Assembly (NCBI RefSeq): GCF_023276375.1
Contig: NZ_JALLPK010000001.1
Location: 496,001-560,000, forward strand
Direction of reading: 5' to 3'
Origin: Halocatena marina
GTDB lineage: Archaea; Halobacteriota; Halobacteria; Halobacteriales; Haloarculaceae
DNA: 64,000 nt
The translations under genes and the position numbers were made by a program. The notes beneath the pieces were generated by a model. It searched no databases, was not told the origin of the DNA, and saw only the letters and a list, made by a program, of their open reading frames with translations. Shown here one piece after another: positions 27,773-36,641 of this stretch (within the stretch, counting starts at the first letter, position 1; every line of letters begins with the position of its first letter).

Positions 27773-28990
27773 ATGACTGAGACGAAGACACTGCTAGTAA
27801 TCGTCGATGGATTCTGGCCAGAGCGGATGGGAGGTATAGCCAAATCGCTACTGAACGAGGTCGAAGGACTGGTGGCTGCGGGCCATGATGTCGTCGTCGT
27901 AACGCGAGCACTCGACGAAAACATATCGCTTCACGAATCGAGTGATGGATACGAACTGTATCGCTATCGTGCACCTCCAAAGGAGTCGCGCAGATATCAT
28001 CTCTACCCGCTCTACACTGTTGGACGGCTTCCGAAGCTGATTGACCGTCTTCACGAACAGTACGAGTTTGAGGTAGCGTACGTCCACAACCCGGTCCAAT
28101 CGATCGGACTCCAGCGGGCAGACTGTTCGATCCCTGAAGTCTACACGTACCACGCGCCGATGGCGGGCGAAATCGCCATTGAGGCCGAACAGGGCAAATA
28201 CGGCTGGAAAACGCCGATGGCCAAGGGCGCTGCACGCGTGTTCGAACGGATCGAGCAACACGTCGTCAGCTCGGCAGAGCGAGTGCTGGCTCGAAGCCAG
28301 TTCATGTGCGATGAGATGGAGCAGATTCACGGCTCGGTCTCTAATGCCGAAATTCTCCCACTTGCGGTCGACACTGACCGGTTCGCCTTCGAACAAGATC
28401 CACGATCAACTCGAGAGACGCTCGACCTCCCTACTGATCGCCCAATCCTGATCACGTTTCGACGGCTCAAACCCCGTGTCGGAGTGGATCTGCTGATCGA
28501 TGCAATGGAGTCTGTGGTCGAGAGTCACCCAGATGCGCTGTTGCTTATCGGGGGAAAAGGATATCTCAGAGAGTCGCTCGAACAACAGGTCCAACGACTC
28601 GGTCTCGATGAGAACGTCCGTTTTCTTGGATTTGTTCCAGAAGATGAGCTGCCGACGTACTACGCTGCAGCCGATTGTTCGGTGGTCCCCACGAAAGAAC
28701 TGGAAGGGTTCGGTCTCTCGACGATCGAATCACTCAGCTGTGGGACACCTGTGGTCGCGACTCCAGTCGGCGCGAATCCAGAGGTTCTCGGCTCATTCGA
28801 TCAGCGGCTCGTGTGCGATGCGGCGTCGGCGACGGCAGTAGCGACGACGCTCAATCAGTTCCTTGGACGCGATCCAGAAACAATGCTGGATGAACGCACG
28901 GACTGTCGAGAATACTGTGTGCAAAACTTCTCACAACAGGCCGTTACCGAACAGTTGGGTGAGCTGTTTTCGGCTGTAGATAGGCGCTGA
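27773..28990 (+). CDS. GT4-family glycosyltransferase
   Basis: A 405-residue GT-B enzyme. The N-terminal domain has FWPERMGGIAKSLLNEVEGL and the C-terminal domain the GT4 nucleotide-sugar site: ITFRRLKPRVGVDLLIDAM, VRFLGFVPEDELPTYYAAAD and the E-x7-E region LEGFGLSTIESLSCGTPVV. It should add one sugar to a lipid-linked or polymer acceptor at the cytosolic membrane face. It stands alone 136 bases behind the dehydrogenase on the same strand. Donor and acceptor are unknown. Confidence 0.88.
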   Translation: MTETKTLLVIVDGFWPERMGGIAKSLLNEVEGLVAAGHDVVVVTRALDENISLHESSDGYELYRYRAPPKESRRYHLYPLYTVGRLPKLIDRLHEQYEFEVAYVHNPVQSIGLQRADCSIPEVYTYHAPMAGEIAIEAEQGKYGWKTPMAKGAARVFERIEQHVVSSAERVLARSQFMCDEMEQIHGSVSNAEILPLAVDTDRFAFEQDPRSTRETLDLPTDRPILITFRRLKPRVGVDLLIDAMESVVESHPDALLLIGGKGYLRESLEQQVQRLGLDENVRFLGFVPEDELPTYYAAADCSVVPTKELEGFGLSTIESLSCGTPVVATPVGANPEVLGSFDQRLVCDAASATAVATTLNQFLGRDPETMLDERTDCREYCVQNFSQQAVTEQLGELFSAVDRR

Positions 28991-29308
28991 GCGGATCGTA
29001 TACTGAGCCATCAAATTCTTGACAATTGACATCTCAGTTCCTGCGTGATCTCCACACTGTCGAGGAAATCGCTATCCCTCACGCTTTCACTTCTACGCTC
29101 AGACAATTCCACGACGCCATCGCTGATAACGTATCCATCGTTGGTTGTGCCGGATTCACTACGAGCTACGCACTCGAGCAAGGACTGACGCTCTGTTTCG
29201 TTCACAGCATTACGGAGTAGCCGGCGATCTTCGAGCAAAACAACGGCTTCTTCGTGAGCCGTCGCACGCTGGGATCCAACAATGATTGATGGCGTGTCTC
29301 CAAGGCGA
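28991..29308. other. spacer after GT4 gene, no confident gene
   Basis: About 318 bases between convergent GT4 and flippase genes. Open frames exist on both strands. On the minus strand one can be read from a GTG at 29337, inside the flippase 3' end, to 29011 (108 residues, acidic, beginning VLFSIDSHSDRLGD). It has no recognised domain. It may be a small gene or a relic, but I would not annotate it without homologues. Confidence 0.3.
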
Positions 29309-30847
29309 TCACTGTGAGAATCGATCGAAAACAGCACGAAGTCCTCCCAGATCGATCCCCGTCCTCTCTTCTCCCTTCTCAATGAGATCGACTTCCTCAG
29401 CTTCGATCCCCCCGAGTACCAGGATGAGCCCAAGATAGACGACACCGAACACGGTGGTGAGCAGCAAAAACAACGGACCAGTGACCGTCCAGACGGCGCC
29501 TACGAGTTGTGTGAGTCCCACCCAGACAGCGATCGAACCGAGTGCTGGGCCGAGTGTGGCTCGTCTGAACGGATGCACGCCGATGGACCGGTACAGCTGA
29601 ATTACGTACAGGCTGTTCATCGCGAGAAACGCCACCGTCGTCGCAATCGCCGCACCGAGCACCGAGTATCGCGGGACAAGAATCAGGTTCAGCCCCACAT
29701 TCACGACTGCCACCACGATATTGTCGATCATCACCAGTTTGGATTTGCCCTGCGCCGTCAGGGTGTCACCGCTCGGCCCGGAGACGGTGTGGGCGAAAAA
29801 GCCGATCGAGAGTACCGCCAGTGGAAGCCCACCAGAGATGTACTCTGGACCGAACGTGTATCGGATCACGATGTCGGGGTACGTGAGATACACCAACAAC
29901 ACTGGAAGCGTCATCAGCAACACCCATTTCGATACAATTTGATACGTTCGGCGCATCTCTCCACGCTCACCGTTAGAGTGCAGCTCAGAAATGAGCGGCA
30001 TGAACAAGAAGCCGAACGTCGTAAGACCTACTTTGAGCAGCTTTGAAAGCGGATAGACTGCGGTGTAGACGCCTATTTCACCAGTTGATTGGAAGAATCC
30101 CAGGATGAACACGTCGATATTCGCATGAATCATGTTCATCGTCGACGCGATGATGAGCGGTGCTGAGAACACCAGAAGCTTTCGTCGCATGGGGGTCGCC
30201 GGTGTGCGATCGAACAGATTCGTGTACCGGTATAGATAGTACAACGCTCCCAAGCCGATGAGCGCGTATGCCCCCAGATACGCCTTCGAAACACCAGCCG
30301 CACCGAGTCCCAACGCAAGGACAACGACGACGATCAATCCGAACCGAACCACCGGCAGTCCGATGTTCTGGAGCAGTACTCGTGGTAATGCCTCTTGCTG
30401 TCCGCGGATGGTGCCACCGGTAAGCCGTATCAGTATCATCACGGGGAGCGTCATCGCGAAGATTTGGATGATGGGCTCAGCAGCGGGATCTTTGAAGATG
30501 ATACTGGCGATATCGCCGGCAAAAACAGCCATGAGCACTCCTGCGATGAGAGCGACGGGCATTACGACACTGAACGCCGACACTAACACTCCCCGTCGGT
30601 CTGCCGATCGCTCCTGGCGTGGGAGATACCGGCTGATCCCTGTATCGAGTCCCAACAGCAGGATAATTCCGGCCGTCGACATGACTGTCACCCCGATGTT
30701 GACCAGCCCGTAGTTGACGTTGCCTAGTAGCCGACCAATGAGCAGTTTTCCAACGAAACCGAGGCCCAACTGGATGATGAATCCGACGAAGATGATAGAG
30801 CTTCCTTTGAGGAAGCGCCCCAGTCGTCCACTCGACTCGTTACCCAT
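29309..30847 (-). CDS. polysaccharide/oligosaccharide flippase (MOP superfamily)
   Basis: A 512-residue membrane protein with about 14 hydrophobic helices, beginning after a short cytosolic tail with LGRFLKGSSIIFVGFIIQ and the GKLLIGRLLGNVNYGLVNIG stretch typical of Wzx-like flippases. LLLGLDTGISRYLPR and GALYYLYRY also fit. The family moves lipid-linked glycans across the membrane; AglR of Haloferax is a homologue in N-glycosylation. A cytosolic tail (GIEAEEVDLIEKGEERTG) closes the protein. A GTG four codons upstream is an alternative start. Its place among glycosyltransferases makes a role in surface glycan export very likely. Confidence 0.9.
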   Translation of the reverse strand: MGNESSGRLGRFLKGSSIIFVGFIIQLGLGFVGKLLIGRLLGNVNYGLVNIGVTVMSTAGIILLLGLDTGISRYLPRQERSADRRGVLVSAFSVVMPVALIAGVLMAVFAGDIASIIFKDPAAEPIIQIFAMTLPVMILIRLTGGTIRGQQEALPRVLLQNIGLPVVRFGLIVVVVLALGLGAAGVSKAYLGAYALIGLGALYYLYRYTNLFDRTPATPMRRKLLVFSAPLIIASTMNMIHANIDVFILGFFQSTGEIGVYTAVYPLSKLLKVGLTTFGFLFMPLISELHSNGERGEMRRTYQIVSKWVLLMTLPVLLVYLTYPDIVIRYTFGPEYISGGLPLAVLSIGFFAHTVSGPSGDTLTAQGKSKLVMIDNIVVAVVNVGLNLILVPRYSVLGAAIATTVAFLAMNSLYVIQLYRSIGVHPFRRATLGPALGSIAVWVGLTQLVGAVWTVTGPLFLLLTTVFGVVYLGLILVLGGIEAEEVDLIEKGEERTGIDLGGLRAVFDRFSQ

Positions 30848-31157
30848 CTGTTGACCCACCCGATGGTCCGTAGTGCTGCGTTCGTGGTGGGTTCACGTCC
30901 CCATGGTTGCGATTCGAGCCTTGTCCGTTAGAATATCGATAATTGTGCTTGAACGTTGTGTACATTTTTAAGAGTCAAGAACAAGCAGGCGTCGGTGGCC
31001 GTCGTAGCCCTTCGATAGCAATCACAGTGCTATGCGCACGCCAGAGGCAAATGAGAGCAATGAGTGGAGTATCTATCATATAGCGAATCTATGAAGGTGT
31101 TTCATTGTACTGTCGACTTGTCTTTTTCCATCCAATCTGCATCAGGGGGATGATGCT
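30848..31157. other. intergenic region between flippase and sulfatase-like gene
   Basis: About 310 bases with no protein-like frame. An AT-rich TACATTTTTAAGAG stretch near 30960-30973 is TATA-like but is too far from either start to assign. Nothing else recognised. Confidence 0.5.
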
Positions 31158-32114
31158 TTAGACGTATCCAAGATGCTCGAGGCGCTGTTCCACAACCGAA
31201 TCTGACACTGCTTCTGACTCTTCTGGCGTGTCGGCAGTGGTGGTTCGGCGCTGGTCGAACGGTATTTCGTGCCACGGCACCTCGATCAGCCCTGGTTTCC
31301 GGACCCCTTCTGGGTGGCCGAATTTTCTAATGGGTGTCGGCCAGAGCCGCTCGCCAAGCAGGTTTCCGTGGTCAGACGTGATGACGGACTTGCCATCAAG
31401 TTCGCCCAGCAGTCCCTGAACATGCTCCTGTACAAGCGCAAAATTCTCGATGTAACCCTCACGAGCCGTCTGACTATCCACAGGCGACCGACCGATGTCG
31501 AGCAAGTGCCAGATAGACGGAGCAGTGTTGGTATTTTTACCATTGCCAACCACGTCACCACTCACTCCTCCCGATTCGAACTGTGACCCACGCTCACCAA
31601 GAAACGGGTAGTGGGGCTGCATGAAATGAGCGATAATGCGCTTTTCCGGATACGCCTCGTGGGCCTCGATGGTAGCCGCGACAACCGACTCAGGACGCAC
31701 AGTGTGAACGTCCTCGTCCCATTCGTCGTCGAACAGATTGATAACCGCGTGGAAAGTGTCGCCATCGAGCAATGATGCAAACGGGTTCGATGTGATGTAG
31801 ACCGTATCGTGATGTGTCGTTCCGAGAAAGTTTCGGGTGATGAACTCACGGCTGTGACTCCCTGCTGACCGGACCTTCGATAGTGTCCCGGGGAATTCGT
31901 GATGTTCTTCGAAAAGATCGTACCGACACGCATCGAGGATAAGCAGATTATCCCACTCTCGATCAAACACGTCAATTCCGTCGTCGGGTGGATACCGTGC
32001 GGTAGAGACCCGTCGACTTACCTTTACTCCCAATCGGACCAATCTATGTCTGAGCTTGTGAGGTTCCTGGAGTTCCTTCAGAAGAGTGCCCGAGAGACGC
32101 AAAGGATTGCCCAT
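31158..32114 (-). CDS. alkaline-phosphatase-superfamily (sulfatase-like) protein, short form
   Basis: A 318-residue protein. The core opens REWDNLLILDACRYDLFEE: the metal-binding Asp and the C-x-x-D arrangement recall the sulfatase/phosphotransferase nucleophile region, although the Ser/Cys-x-P-x-R sulfatase signature is absent. IIAHFMQPHYPFLGE and the metal site ITSDHGNLLGE follow. It is shorter than typical sulfatases. The tail LEHLGYV is shared with the neighbouring gene. TATA (TATTAA, near 32140) fits a start at 32114. Probably modifies or hydrolyses sulfate or phosphate esters on surface glycans; direction of the reaction is inferred only. Confidence 0.8.
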   Translation of the reverse strand: MGNPLRLSGTLLKELQEPHKLRHRLVRLGVKVSRRVSTARYPPDDGIDVFDREWDNLLILDACRYDLFEEHHEFPGTLSKVRSAGSHSREFITRNFLGTTHHDTVYITSNPFASLLDGDTFHAVINLFDDEWDEDVHTVRPESVVAATIEAHEAYPEKRIIAHFMQPHYPFLGERGSQFESGGVSGDVVGNGKNTNTAPSIWHLLDIGRSPVDSQTAREGYIENFALVQEHVQGLLGELDGKSVITSDHGNLLGERLWPTPIRKFGHPEGVRKPGLIEVPWHEIPFDQRRTTTADTPEESEAVSDSVVEQRLEHLGYV

Positions 32115-32174
32115 ACTGGCGAGTATATACCTGCAATCATTAATACTTCGGATGGCTGTTATCGAGCACCTCGA

Positions 32175-33494
32175 TCACGCGTATCCGAGGTGTTCGAGTT
32201 GTTCTTTAATTTCATCGGGGACATCGTTGTCCGTCTCTACTGCTCGAATGTCGAGCTCGGAGACGAGCTGATCTAATCGGTGTTGCAGATCGGACACGCT
32301 TTCATCATCCGTAGCAATGAATTCATCTTGAGTCTGGTACCCGTACGACCCGCTCTGTGTGACGTATCCACGGAGTTGCTCGTTGTACTGTTCGATCTGA
32401 TCGTCAAATCCGTTCTGATGCAACTTGCGCTCACTCCATGATGTAAGTCCGAGATACTCCGTCAGATATTCGTTTTCATCTCCTTCCTCAAGCAGCGATC
32501 GTCCACGAGCACCACCATCGACGTCCGCAATGTCGAGTACTGTTTGGTGGACATCCAGAAGACTGACTGTATCTGTGCATGTTCCATCGAGTCCGTTGCC
32601 AGTGATCACGAGCGGAACATGCGTCAGGGGGGATGCCACGCCGTATTCGTGTCCCCAGGCGTCCTGTTCACCGAGTAGTTCGCCGTGATCAGCGAGCGTG
32701 ATGACATAATCGAACGTCTCACGTAGCTCTTTGAACAACGCTTGATATTTATCAGAAAGATACGTCGCGCAGTCCTCATACGCCTGTGTTGTCTGTTCTG
32801 CATCGAAGGTGCCAGAGCCGAAGTAGATGTCGCCAACAGAGTTCGTCATCGACGGCTCGTCAACGGTTCTGTACGAAGGAGGAACTCGGTAGGGTTCGTG
32901 GGCTTCCATAAAATTCAAAAACAGAAACTCCTCTTCGCCGAAGCTGATATCAGAGAGTTCCGATTGCGCTTCGATCAGTCCACCGTATTTGACACCATTG
33001 TTTTCGCCCCGAACCTTCCGTGCGAGTGCAACCATTGAGGGTACCGTTGCTGCGTCACTGGTTACGATTTCGTAAAGGAGTTTGCTATGGTGCTCTAACC
33101 CTTCCGCATCGGTTCGCTGATTAAAATCTCTGAAATCGAATATATTGTCGTCGTTCAGATGGCCGATCTGTTTTGGTACTCTGAAATCATCGAACCCCCG
33201 GTCGAAGTCAAAATATCCGGTGACGTTTGTGTTTGCGCTAAACGCTCGCGTCGTGTAGCCAGCTGCACGGAGTTCTTCTGCGATGGTCGGGTCATCACAG
33301 TCAAGTGTCATATTTTTGGCGTGGGTTCCGAGTTCGCTCGGATACTTGCCGCAAAAGAGAGATGCGTGGGCCGGAACAGTCCAGTTTGCTGTAGAATACG
33401 CACGCTCGAATCGGCGGCCAGGGAGCCATTCGAAATGACGATCGAACGCATCCTTCCTGAGTGTATCGAGAACCACGAGTGCGAGCGAAACCAT
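32175..33494 (-). CDS. sulfatase family protein
   Basis: A 439-residue alkaline-phosphatase-superfamily member. The metal site VVLDTLRKDAF is at the N-terminus, followed by YSTANWTVPAHASLFCGKYPSE, where the S-T-A-N-W-T-V-P-A-H-A-S string stands in for the sulfatase C/S-x-P-x-R signature. VITLADHGELLGE and PLVITGNGL are also typical. It ends LEHLGYA. ATG 33494 is supported by a strong TATA (GTAGTATTATATCC on the minus strand around 33521); a longer upstream frame was rejected. Sixty bases separate it from the second sulfatase-like gene, and both probably act on one surface glycan. Confidence 0.88.
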   Translation of the reverse strand: MVSLALVVLDTLRKDAFDRHFEWLPGRRFERAYSTANWTVPAHASLFCGKYPSELGTHAKNMTLDCDDPTIAEELRAAGYTTRAFSANTNVTGYFDFDRGFDDFRVPKQIGHLNDDNIFDFRDFNQRTDAEGLEHHSKLLYEIVTSDAATVPSMVALARKVRGENNGVKYGGLIEAQSELSDISFGEEEFLFLNFMEAHEPYRVPPSYRTVDEPSMTNSVGDIYFGSGTFDAEQTTQAYEDCATYLSDKYQALFKELRETFDYVITLADHGELLGEQDAWGHEYGVASPLTHVPLVITGNGLDGTCTDTVSLLDVHQTVLDIADVDGGARGRSLLEEGDENEYLTEYLGLTSWSERKLHQNGFDDQIEQYNEQLRGYVTQSGSYGYQTQDEFIATDDESVSDLQHRLDQLVSELDIRAVETDNDVPDEIKEQLEHLGYA

Positions 33495-33653
33495 GCTCAG
33501 TACGACCGTTCTTGCGGATATAATACTACCGAAGTGACACTCCTCAGATTCGTTAACCGACACACACGTACACACTACATAAGAATGCGATGTCGGAAGG
33601 TTATTGGACAACTATCGTAAACGGTGTATCCAATGAGCCACTCGATGACTGGC

Positions 33654-33770
33654 GAATCTGTCGAGAGATGTCGCAGATTCGGACAGAGTGTTGGTTTGCG
33701 ACCGTGGAGCACTGCTGCTTCGCGTTGCCGGTCTCGGTCGTGTGGTGCCTTCGCTTTGTGGGAAGGCACC
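33654..33770. ncRNA. candidate structured RNA: two perfect stem-loops
   Basis: In the 324-base space between the divergent sulfatase and glycosyltransferase genes there are two perfect inverted repeats. The first is GAATCTG (33654-33660) with CAGATTC (33674-33680), loop 13. The second is GGTGCCTTC (33744-33752) with GAAGGCACC (33762-33770), 9 base pairs and a 9-base loop. The region is more GC-rich than most spacers here. It may be a small RNA, a 5' leader structure or an operator. An 81-codon chance frame also crosses it, with no family resemblance. Confidence 0.3.
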
Positions 33771-33818
33771 GGGCGATTGCCGATCAAAAGAAGAGCTTTG
33801 CATCGATAAGGCTTCCAA

Positions 33819-34970
33819 ATGATCACAATGAATGATACAAACACAATAGCGATTGCCCACCATAATCTAATGGAGATGGGTGGGGCAGAGGGTGTGGGAA
33901 TGAACGTGATTGAAGCGCTGCAAGACCAGTATGACGTCACTCTACTGACGCTGACACACCCCGATTTCACCAAATTAAACAGCTACTACAACACTGAGGT
34001 CGACGAACACGCAATCGAGGTCCAGCAGATAGGGTTGGTGACACCAACGCTGTACGAACAGACCAAGAGTCTTCATTTGCTGAAGAACGCGTTCGTTTCT
34101 CGTCTGATGGCCAGCCGGGCCGACCAGTTTGACATGGTGTTTTGTACGTACAATGAGCTCAGCCTCGCTGGTCGGTCGCTGCAGTATATTCACATGCCCC
34201 AGTTCCGACGATGGACGAACGGCGGTGCAGACAGTACGCTGTTGAGCGTCTACGACGAACTGTGCAAGGGGATTGAAGGATTCGATACCGAGCAGATCAG
34301 CACAAACCATCTCCTTGCTAATTCGGAGTGGACTGCAGATGTGACCGAGCAAACTTACGGCGTTCGTCCGCAAGTGGTGTATCCGCCAGTCGACACAGAT
34401 GGCTTCGTGGATACGCCGTGGGACGAGCGAGAAGATGGATTCGTTTCGGTCGGCAGAATCGGCCCAAAGAAGAACGTCCTTCGCACCATCAAGATCGTTG
34501 CAGCGTTGCACGATCGCGGCCACGATGTCCATCTTCACATCGTCGGCCCACCTCACGGTGAAGAGTACATAGAATCCGTCGAAGCGGCAGCCGACCAACA
34601 CGAGTTCGTTCACCTCGAAGGGATCCTAAGCCGGAAGGAACTCGTTGACCTGATCTGTACGCACAAATACGGAATCCACGGAAAGAATCACGAGCACTTC
34701 GGGATGGCTGTCGCTGAACTGGCTGCGGCTGGCACTATTCCGTTCGTTCCAGACGGGGGTGGCCAGCGCGAGATCGTTAATGAACGAGCAGAACTGCTGT
34801 ACGAGGCCAAAAACGACGCGGTCGAAAAAATCGATCACGTGCTCTCGACTCCCGAACTCCAGTCTGAGCTGACGTCAACCACTGAGAATGTAAAAGAACG
34901 TTTTGGTCGCCGCCGTTTCCAAAGAATAATATGTGATATTGTCGAGGACCAATTCAATGAATCTGAGTAA
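33819..34970 (+). CDS. GT4-type glycosyltransferase
   Basis: A 383-residue GT-B protein. The N-terminus TIAIAHHNLMEMGGAEGVGMNVIEAL carries the Gly-Gly-Ala-Glu acceptor-side loop. The C-terminal half has YPPVDTDGFVDTPW, GFVSVGRIGPKKNVLRTIKIV, HIVGPPHG and the GKNHEHFGMAVAELAAAGTIPFV segment, equivalent to the E-x7-E motif, here H-E-H-F-G-M-A-V-A-E. It likely extends the glycan. A second ATG nine bases downstream is an equally good start. Its 3' end overlaps the O-antigen-ligase-like gene by 14 bases, indicating one operon. Confidence 0.85.
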   Translation: MITMNDTNTIAIAHHNLMEMGGAEGVGMNVIEALQDQYDVTLLTLTHPDFTKLNSYYNTEVDEHAIEVQQIGLVTPTLYEQTKSLHLLKNAFVSRLMASRADQFDMVFCTYNELSLAGRSLQYIHMPQFRRWTNGGADSTLLSVYDELCKGIEGFDTEQISTNHLLANSEWTADVTEQTYGVRPQVVYPPVDTDGFVDTPWDEREDGFVSVGRIGPKKNVLRTIKIVAALHDRGHDVHLHIVGPPHGEEYIESVEAAADQHEFVHLEGILSRKELVDLICTHKYGIHGKNHEHFGMAVAELAAAGTIPFVPDGGGQREIVNERAELLYEAKNDAVEKIDHVLSTPELQSELTSTTENVKERFGRRRFQRIICDIVEDQFNESE

Positions 34971-36606
34971 TCCATTCGAACGGTTCTTGGATGCCCCTGC
35001 TCCACTTTCCAATGGCCACTCTTTCGTCATCTTGTCGGTAGTGCTCATATTTGGACTCACGTTCGTTGCACCGGCGCTTTCGATGCTCACCGGTGCTCCG
35101 GTTCTCTTCTTTGTTGTTTTGATTGGTTCGATCTATGGCGTCCTTGCAGTCTGGTTTCGAGAACCGTTTATTGGTTCGCTCATCGCACTGCTCGTCACCG
35201 CAATGTTCGCTGCAGACGTCCCTCTGGCCAGCGAAGCCTACACCTCGCTCTTTCGCGGTCATCTCGGTCCCCGACTGTGGCTCGCACAGCTCCCGCTCAT
35301 TGCTTCGGTTGGCCTCGTACTGTTCACGAAACACCGGGCGTTGTTCGATGGACGCACTCGTGTCGAAGAATTGTTTGCTCTCTTTGTCGGTTGGACAGTG
35401 CTTTCGGCGGTGTTCGGTGCGACGGTTCGTGTTGATGCAGCACTGTTCTTTTCGTTGTTGATGTTTCAAGGACTGATCGTATTCAGTCTGTTTCGGTACA
35501 CTGTCCAACAGCGGATTCTCTCCTTTCGATCGGTTGTATGGTTGTTCATTGGGACAGTGCTCGCCCAGTCTGCTTTTGCGGTCGGCCAGTTCTTGAATCA
35601 GGACGTCTTTGGGTTGTCGACACTCGGTGAGGGTGACGGGATCGCACTTTCGTGGATCACGCTTGGCCCCTTCGGCCAGTTCTCATTCGGGACCCACGTC
35701 GCTGGATTCACGGGAATGTCGTTCCATTTAGCGAGTCTCATTGTCCTCGCCGTTCCGTTGACTATTGTCCTCGCTGTCCGCGAGACCGGGCGAAAGCGGG
35801 GAGTGCTTTTGGGACTGACGATACTGATGATCGCCATCCTGCGTGGAACCACCACCGATGCAGGACGAGGCGGGCTCATTGTGACCCTCATTTGTGTGTG
35901 TTTGGCACTTGTCTGTCTGTATCATACCTCACTCTTCGATTCGATTGTCTCGCGTTCCTCACACGCTATATCGGGACGTAGTCGGCTGATATCGCTCGGA
36001 TGGGTCGTGTTTACCGTGCCTCTGAGCATCATCGCACTCTTCTTCCCTTCGTCAACTGCTGGAAACAAATCGGCAGTCACAGAGGTTAGTAGTGGAGTTG
36101 GAGTCAGTGGTGGCGGTGGCGGTGGTGGACTCGGTGGTCCTTCTCGATTTGAAGCCATCAACTCGTCTCTCCAGAGCCTCTCAATTCCATTTTTTAACAT
36201 CGCCAACCTTGGTATTCGTGTACAGCAGTACGTGGCAGGCGTTGATCTCTTCATACAGAACCCACTGTTCGGTATCGGTGGTGCAAACTTCGTGTACTAC
36301 ACGTCCGAATACGGCTTTCCGGAACCACTACCGCTACACAGCATGTACTTCGCAATGCTGGCCGAAGCCGGCTTTCCTGGATTTGTACTCATGGTTGTGA
36401 TACTCGTGAGTATTCTGTGGTACGGTTGGAAGGCCATCCCCCGCTCCAGTGATGGGGCACTGCTCGTCGGAATGCTCTGTGGATTTATCGGATGGCTAGC
36501 GTTTGCGTTTTGGTCCATTCCAACGATCAAGCTGACAACAATGTTTCCGTTCTGGGCGTTGGCAGGGGCCACTGTAGGTGTGTACGCACAGGACGATACG
36601 GCGTGA
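34957..36606 (+). CDS. O-antigen ligase-like (Wzy/WaaL) membrane protein
   Basis: A 549-residue protein with about 12 membrane helices. The long outward loop and the stretch NPLFGIGGANFVYYTSEYGFPEPLPLHSMYFAMLAEAGFPGF match the Wzy_C/O-antigen ligase family, whose members join glycan chains to an acceptor on the outer face using a polyprenyl-linked donor. The loop also holds a poly-glycine run (SGGGGGGGLGGPS at about residues 383-395), unusual and probably flexible. ATG 34957 is chosen instead of a GTG upstream. It likely polymerises or ligates the glycan exported by the flippase. Confidence 0.85.
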   Translation: MNLSNPFERFLDAPAPLSNGHSFVILSVVLIFGLTFVAPALSMLTGAPVLFFVVLIGSIYGVLAVWFREPFIGSLIALLVTAMFAADVPLASEAYTSLFRGHLGPRLWLAQLPLIASVGLVLFTKHRALFDGRTRVEELFALFVGWTVLSAVFGATVRVDAALFFSLLMFQGLIVFSLFRYTVQQRILSFRSVVWLFIGTVLAQSAFAVGQFLNQDVFGLSTLGEGDGIALSWITLGPFGQFSFGTHVAGFTGMSFHLASLIVLAVPLTIVLAVRETGRKRGVLLGLTILMIAILRGTTTDAGRGGLIVTLICVCLALVCLYHTSLFDSIVSRSSHAISGRSRLISLGWVVFTVPLSIIALFFPSSTAGNKSAVTEVSSGVGVSGGGGGGGLGGPSRFEAINSSLQSLSIPFFNIANLGIRVQQYVAGVDLFIQNPLFGIGGANFVYYTSEYGFPEPLPLHSMYFAMLAEAGFPGFVLMVVILVSILWYGWKAIPRSSDGALLVGMLCGFIGWLAFAFWSIPTIKLTTMFPFWALAGATVGVYAQDDTA

Positions 36607-36641
36607 ATGGTCTGGTAGATATCGTCGAGACAGAACTCAAA

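Noticed and set aside
33590..33835. 81-codon frame over the hairpin region, considered as transposase or small protein
   Set aside because: Cys/Trp-rich, without family resemblance; the perfect hairpins explain the sequence better.
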